Positions 63,301-64,000 of a DNA stretch of 64,000 bases are shown one piece after another. The notes under the pieces were generated by a model that saw only the letters and a list, made by a program, of their open reading frames with translations, searched no databases and was not told the origin of the DNA. The translations under genes were made by a program, and so were the position numbers. Numbering within the stretch: the first letter of the stretch is position 1; the number at the start of each line of letters is the position of its first letter. Source of the stretch: JACMJL01 sp963791805. Its GTDB lineage: Bacteria > Bacillota > Clostridia > Clostridiales > Clostridiaceae. The stretch is taken from the NCBI GenBank assembly GCA_963791805.1, contig CAWBTU010000004.1, positions 496,001 through 560,000 on the forward strand, in the 5' to 3' direction.

Positions 63301-63324
63301 TTGTTTACCTTTTTAGTATAGTTT
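63301..63324. promoter_or_regulatory. predicted Rrf2 operator upstream of cooS
   Basis: On the minus strand AAACTATACTAAAAAGGTAA lies directly before the cooS start region. Its left half AAACTATAC and the GGT after five bases match the palindrome upstream of the rrf2 gene (63795-63819). The right half is less well kept. Confidence 0.5.
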
Positions 63325-63334
63325 AACTTATAAT

Positions 63335-63371
63335 TTTAGGTATGCCTATTTACTCTTGTTGCATACCTAAA
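63335..63371 (-). terminator. hairpin between rrf2 and cooS
   Basis: TTTAGGTATGC (63335-63345) and GCATACCTAAA (63361-63371) form a perfect 11-bp stem with a 15-base loop. The rrf2 stop codon lies within the stem. It may end rrf2 transcription or attenuate read-through into cooS, since no strong T-run follows. Confidence 0.55.
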
Positions 63372-63780
63372 TTTCTCCATTAACTAATTGTTTAAAATTA
63401 ATGCTTTCTAATTCTAAACTTAAACTTTTCTGTACTTTTGTCATGGCTTTATGAACCATACATACACCACTTCTATTCAAATTACATAAGCTTGGTTCGA
63501 TTACACATCTATTAACACATATTGGACCATCTATTGCTTCAATAACATCCTTTAAGCAAATATGCTCTGGTAATCTGTTGATAGCATAACCTCCATTAAC
63601 TCCTCTATAAGATCTTACAATTTCTGCTTGTATTAGCTTTCTTAAGAGCTTTAATAGAAAACGGAGTGGTATTCCTTCACTTTCTGAAATAGTTTTTGCT
63701 TCTATTTTTTCCCCATACCCTAATTTAGATAAATGAAGTACTACTCTAAGTCCATAATCTGCTTCTTGAGTTATTTTCAT
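63367..63780 (-). CDS. Rrf2-family transcriptional regulator
   Basis: A 137-residue regulator. The winged helix spans about residues 1-80 with ITQEADYGLRVVLHLSKLG and RSYRGVNGGYAINR. Cysteines at about 88, 92, 99 and 107 (CVNRCVIEPSLCNLNRSGVC) include the Fe-S ligands used by IscR/NsrR-type members, so it probably senses redox state, iron-sulfur status, NO or CO. It is upstream of cooS in the same direction. A 25-bp palindrome at its own promoter suggests autoregulation. Confidence 0.92.
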   Translation of the reverse strand: MKITQEADYGLRVVLHLSKLGYGEKIEAKTISESEGIPLRFLLKLLRKLIQAEIVRSYRGVNGGYAINRLPEHICLKDVIEAIDGPICVNRCVIEPSLCNLNRSGVCMVHKAMTKVQKSLSLELESINFKQLVNGEI

Positions 63781-63794
63781 ACTGAATTCTCCTT

Positions 63795-63849
63795 AAACTA
63801 TACCTGTTTGGTGCAGTTTTATTATAAATTTTTTCTCTTTTCATGTCAA
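63795..63849 (-). promoter_or_regulatory. promoter and Rrf2-type palindrome of the rrf2 gene
   Basis: On the minus strand TTGACA (63844-63849) and TATAAT (63821-63826) are 17 bases apart. Directly downstream the palindrome AAACTGCACC-N5-GGTATAGTTT (63795-63819) covers the likely start of transcription. One half recurs before cooS. Confidence 0.8.
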
Positions 63850-64000
63850 TAGTATTTCTGCATTTTCCTGCTAACTTTATAACAGACATTATATTAAATT
63901 CAAAATAGTAGTTCCTCATTTTGTAAAAAATATATAGTTTACCTACCGATGTGGATTCTCGGACACAATTCCTACTGATTCCATTAATTGTGTTATCACA

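Noticed and set aside
63880..64000. Possible gene or element end at the right edge
   Set aside because: AT-rich sequence with no frame, ribosome site or recognisable motif within the visible bases.

Overview
The window is AT-rich, and its gene content fits an anaerobic Firmicute of the genus Clostridium (sensu stricto type). The pointers are a split glycine decarboxylase (GcvPA/GcvPB), a FabK-type fatty acid operon in the usual Firmicute order, an anaerobic CO dehydrogenase (CooS), an Rrf2 regulator, YabE-like and DegV proteins, and strong AGGAGG ribosome sites. No species is claimed.

Layout. (1) 1-6.0 kb, minus strand: a cobalamin riboswitch with a terminator, then cobT-cobU-cobS-cobC (late B12 nucleotide-loop assembly) and a BtuFCD-type ABC importer that runs off the left edge. 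(2) 6.0-8.2 kb: a DegV protein and a DUF348/G5/3D cell-wall protein. (3) 8.3-16.2 kb, minus strand: the glycine cleavage operon behind a tandem glycine riboswitch (gcvT, gcvH, gcvPA, gcvPB, lpdA), with an IS110 element inserted between gcvT and gcvH. A divergent lipoate-protein ligase (lplA) can supply the lipoyl group for GcvH. (4) 17.3-36.5 kb: an accessory region. It holds degenerate dispersed repeats, an orphan phage replisome-organizer-like gene, a YgiT/DUF4258 toxin-antitoxin-like pair, a Uma2 nuclease-like gene, and a redox island (flavodoxins, aldo/keto reductases, Fe-alcohol dehydrogenase, carboxymuconolactone decarboxylase, DUF4405) with LysR and TetR regulators. It also has many gene fragments: two alpha/beta-hydrolase pieces, a flavodoxin piece, a TetR pseudogene, an internally deleted IS3 copy and an IS1182-like tail.

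(5) 36.5-43.4 kb, minus strand: the most unusual locus. It is a tight three-gene operon for a membrane-anchored von Willebrand A protein, a large FtsZ/tubulin-superfamily GTPase, and a 607-residue protein that may be a degenerate second tubulin-like subunit. The operon ends in a roughly 110-bp-arm inverted repeat that supplies its last codons. (6) 43.9-54.8 kb, minus strand: the complete fatty acid operon (nitronate-monooxygenase-like gene, fabT, fabH, acpP, fabK, fabD, fabG, fabF, accB, fabZ, accC, accD, accA), driven by a promoter overlapped by two FabT-like boxes. Its fabT, fabD and fabF reading frames carry five single-base +1 frameshifts in total. (7) 54.9-59.6 kb: greA, a DUF421/DUF4363 pair, then glgB and a HAD phosphatase. 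(8) 59.7-63.8 kb, minus strand: Rrf2 regulator, cooS, a CooF-like ferredoxin and an NADH-type flavoprotein, a CO- or redox-linked module with a shared predicted Rrf2 operator.

No tRNA, rRNA, CRISPR array or replication origin was recognised. All assignments come from reading the sequence; no database search was run.
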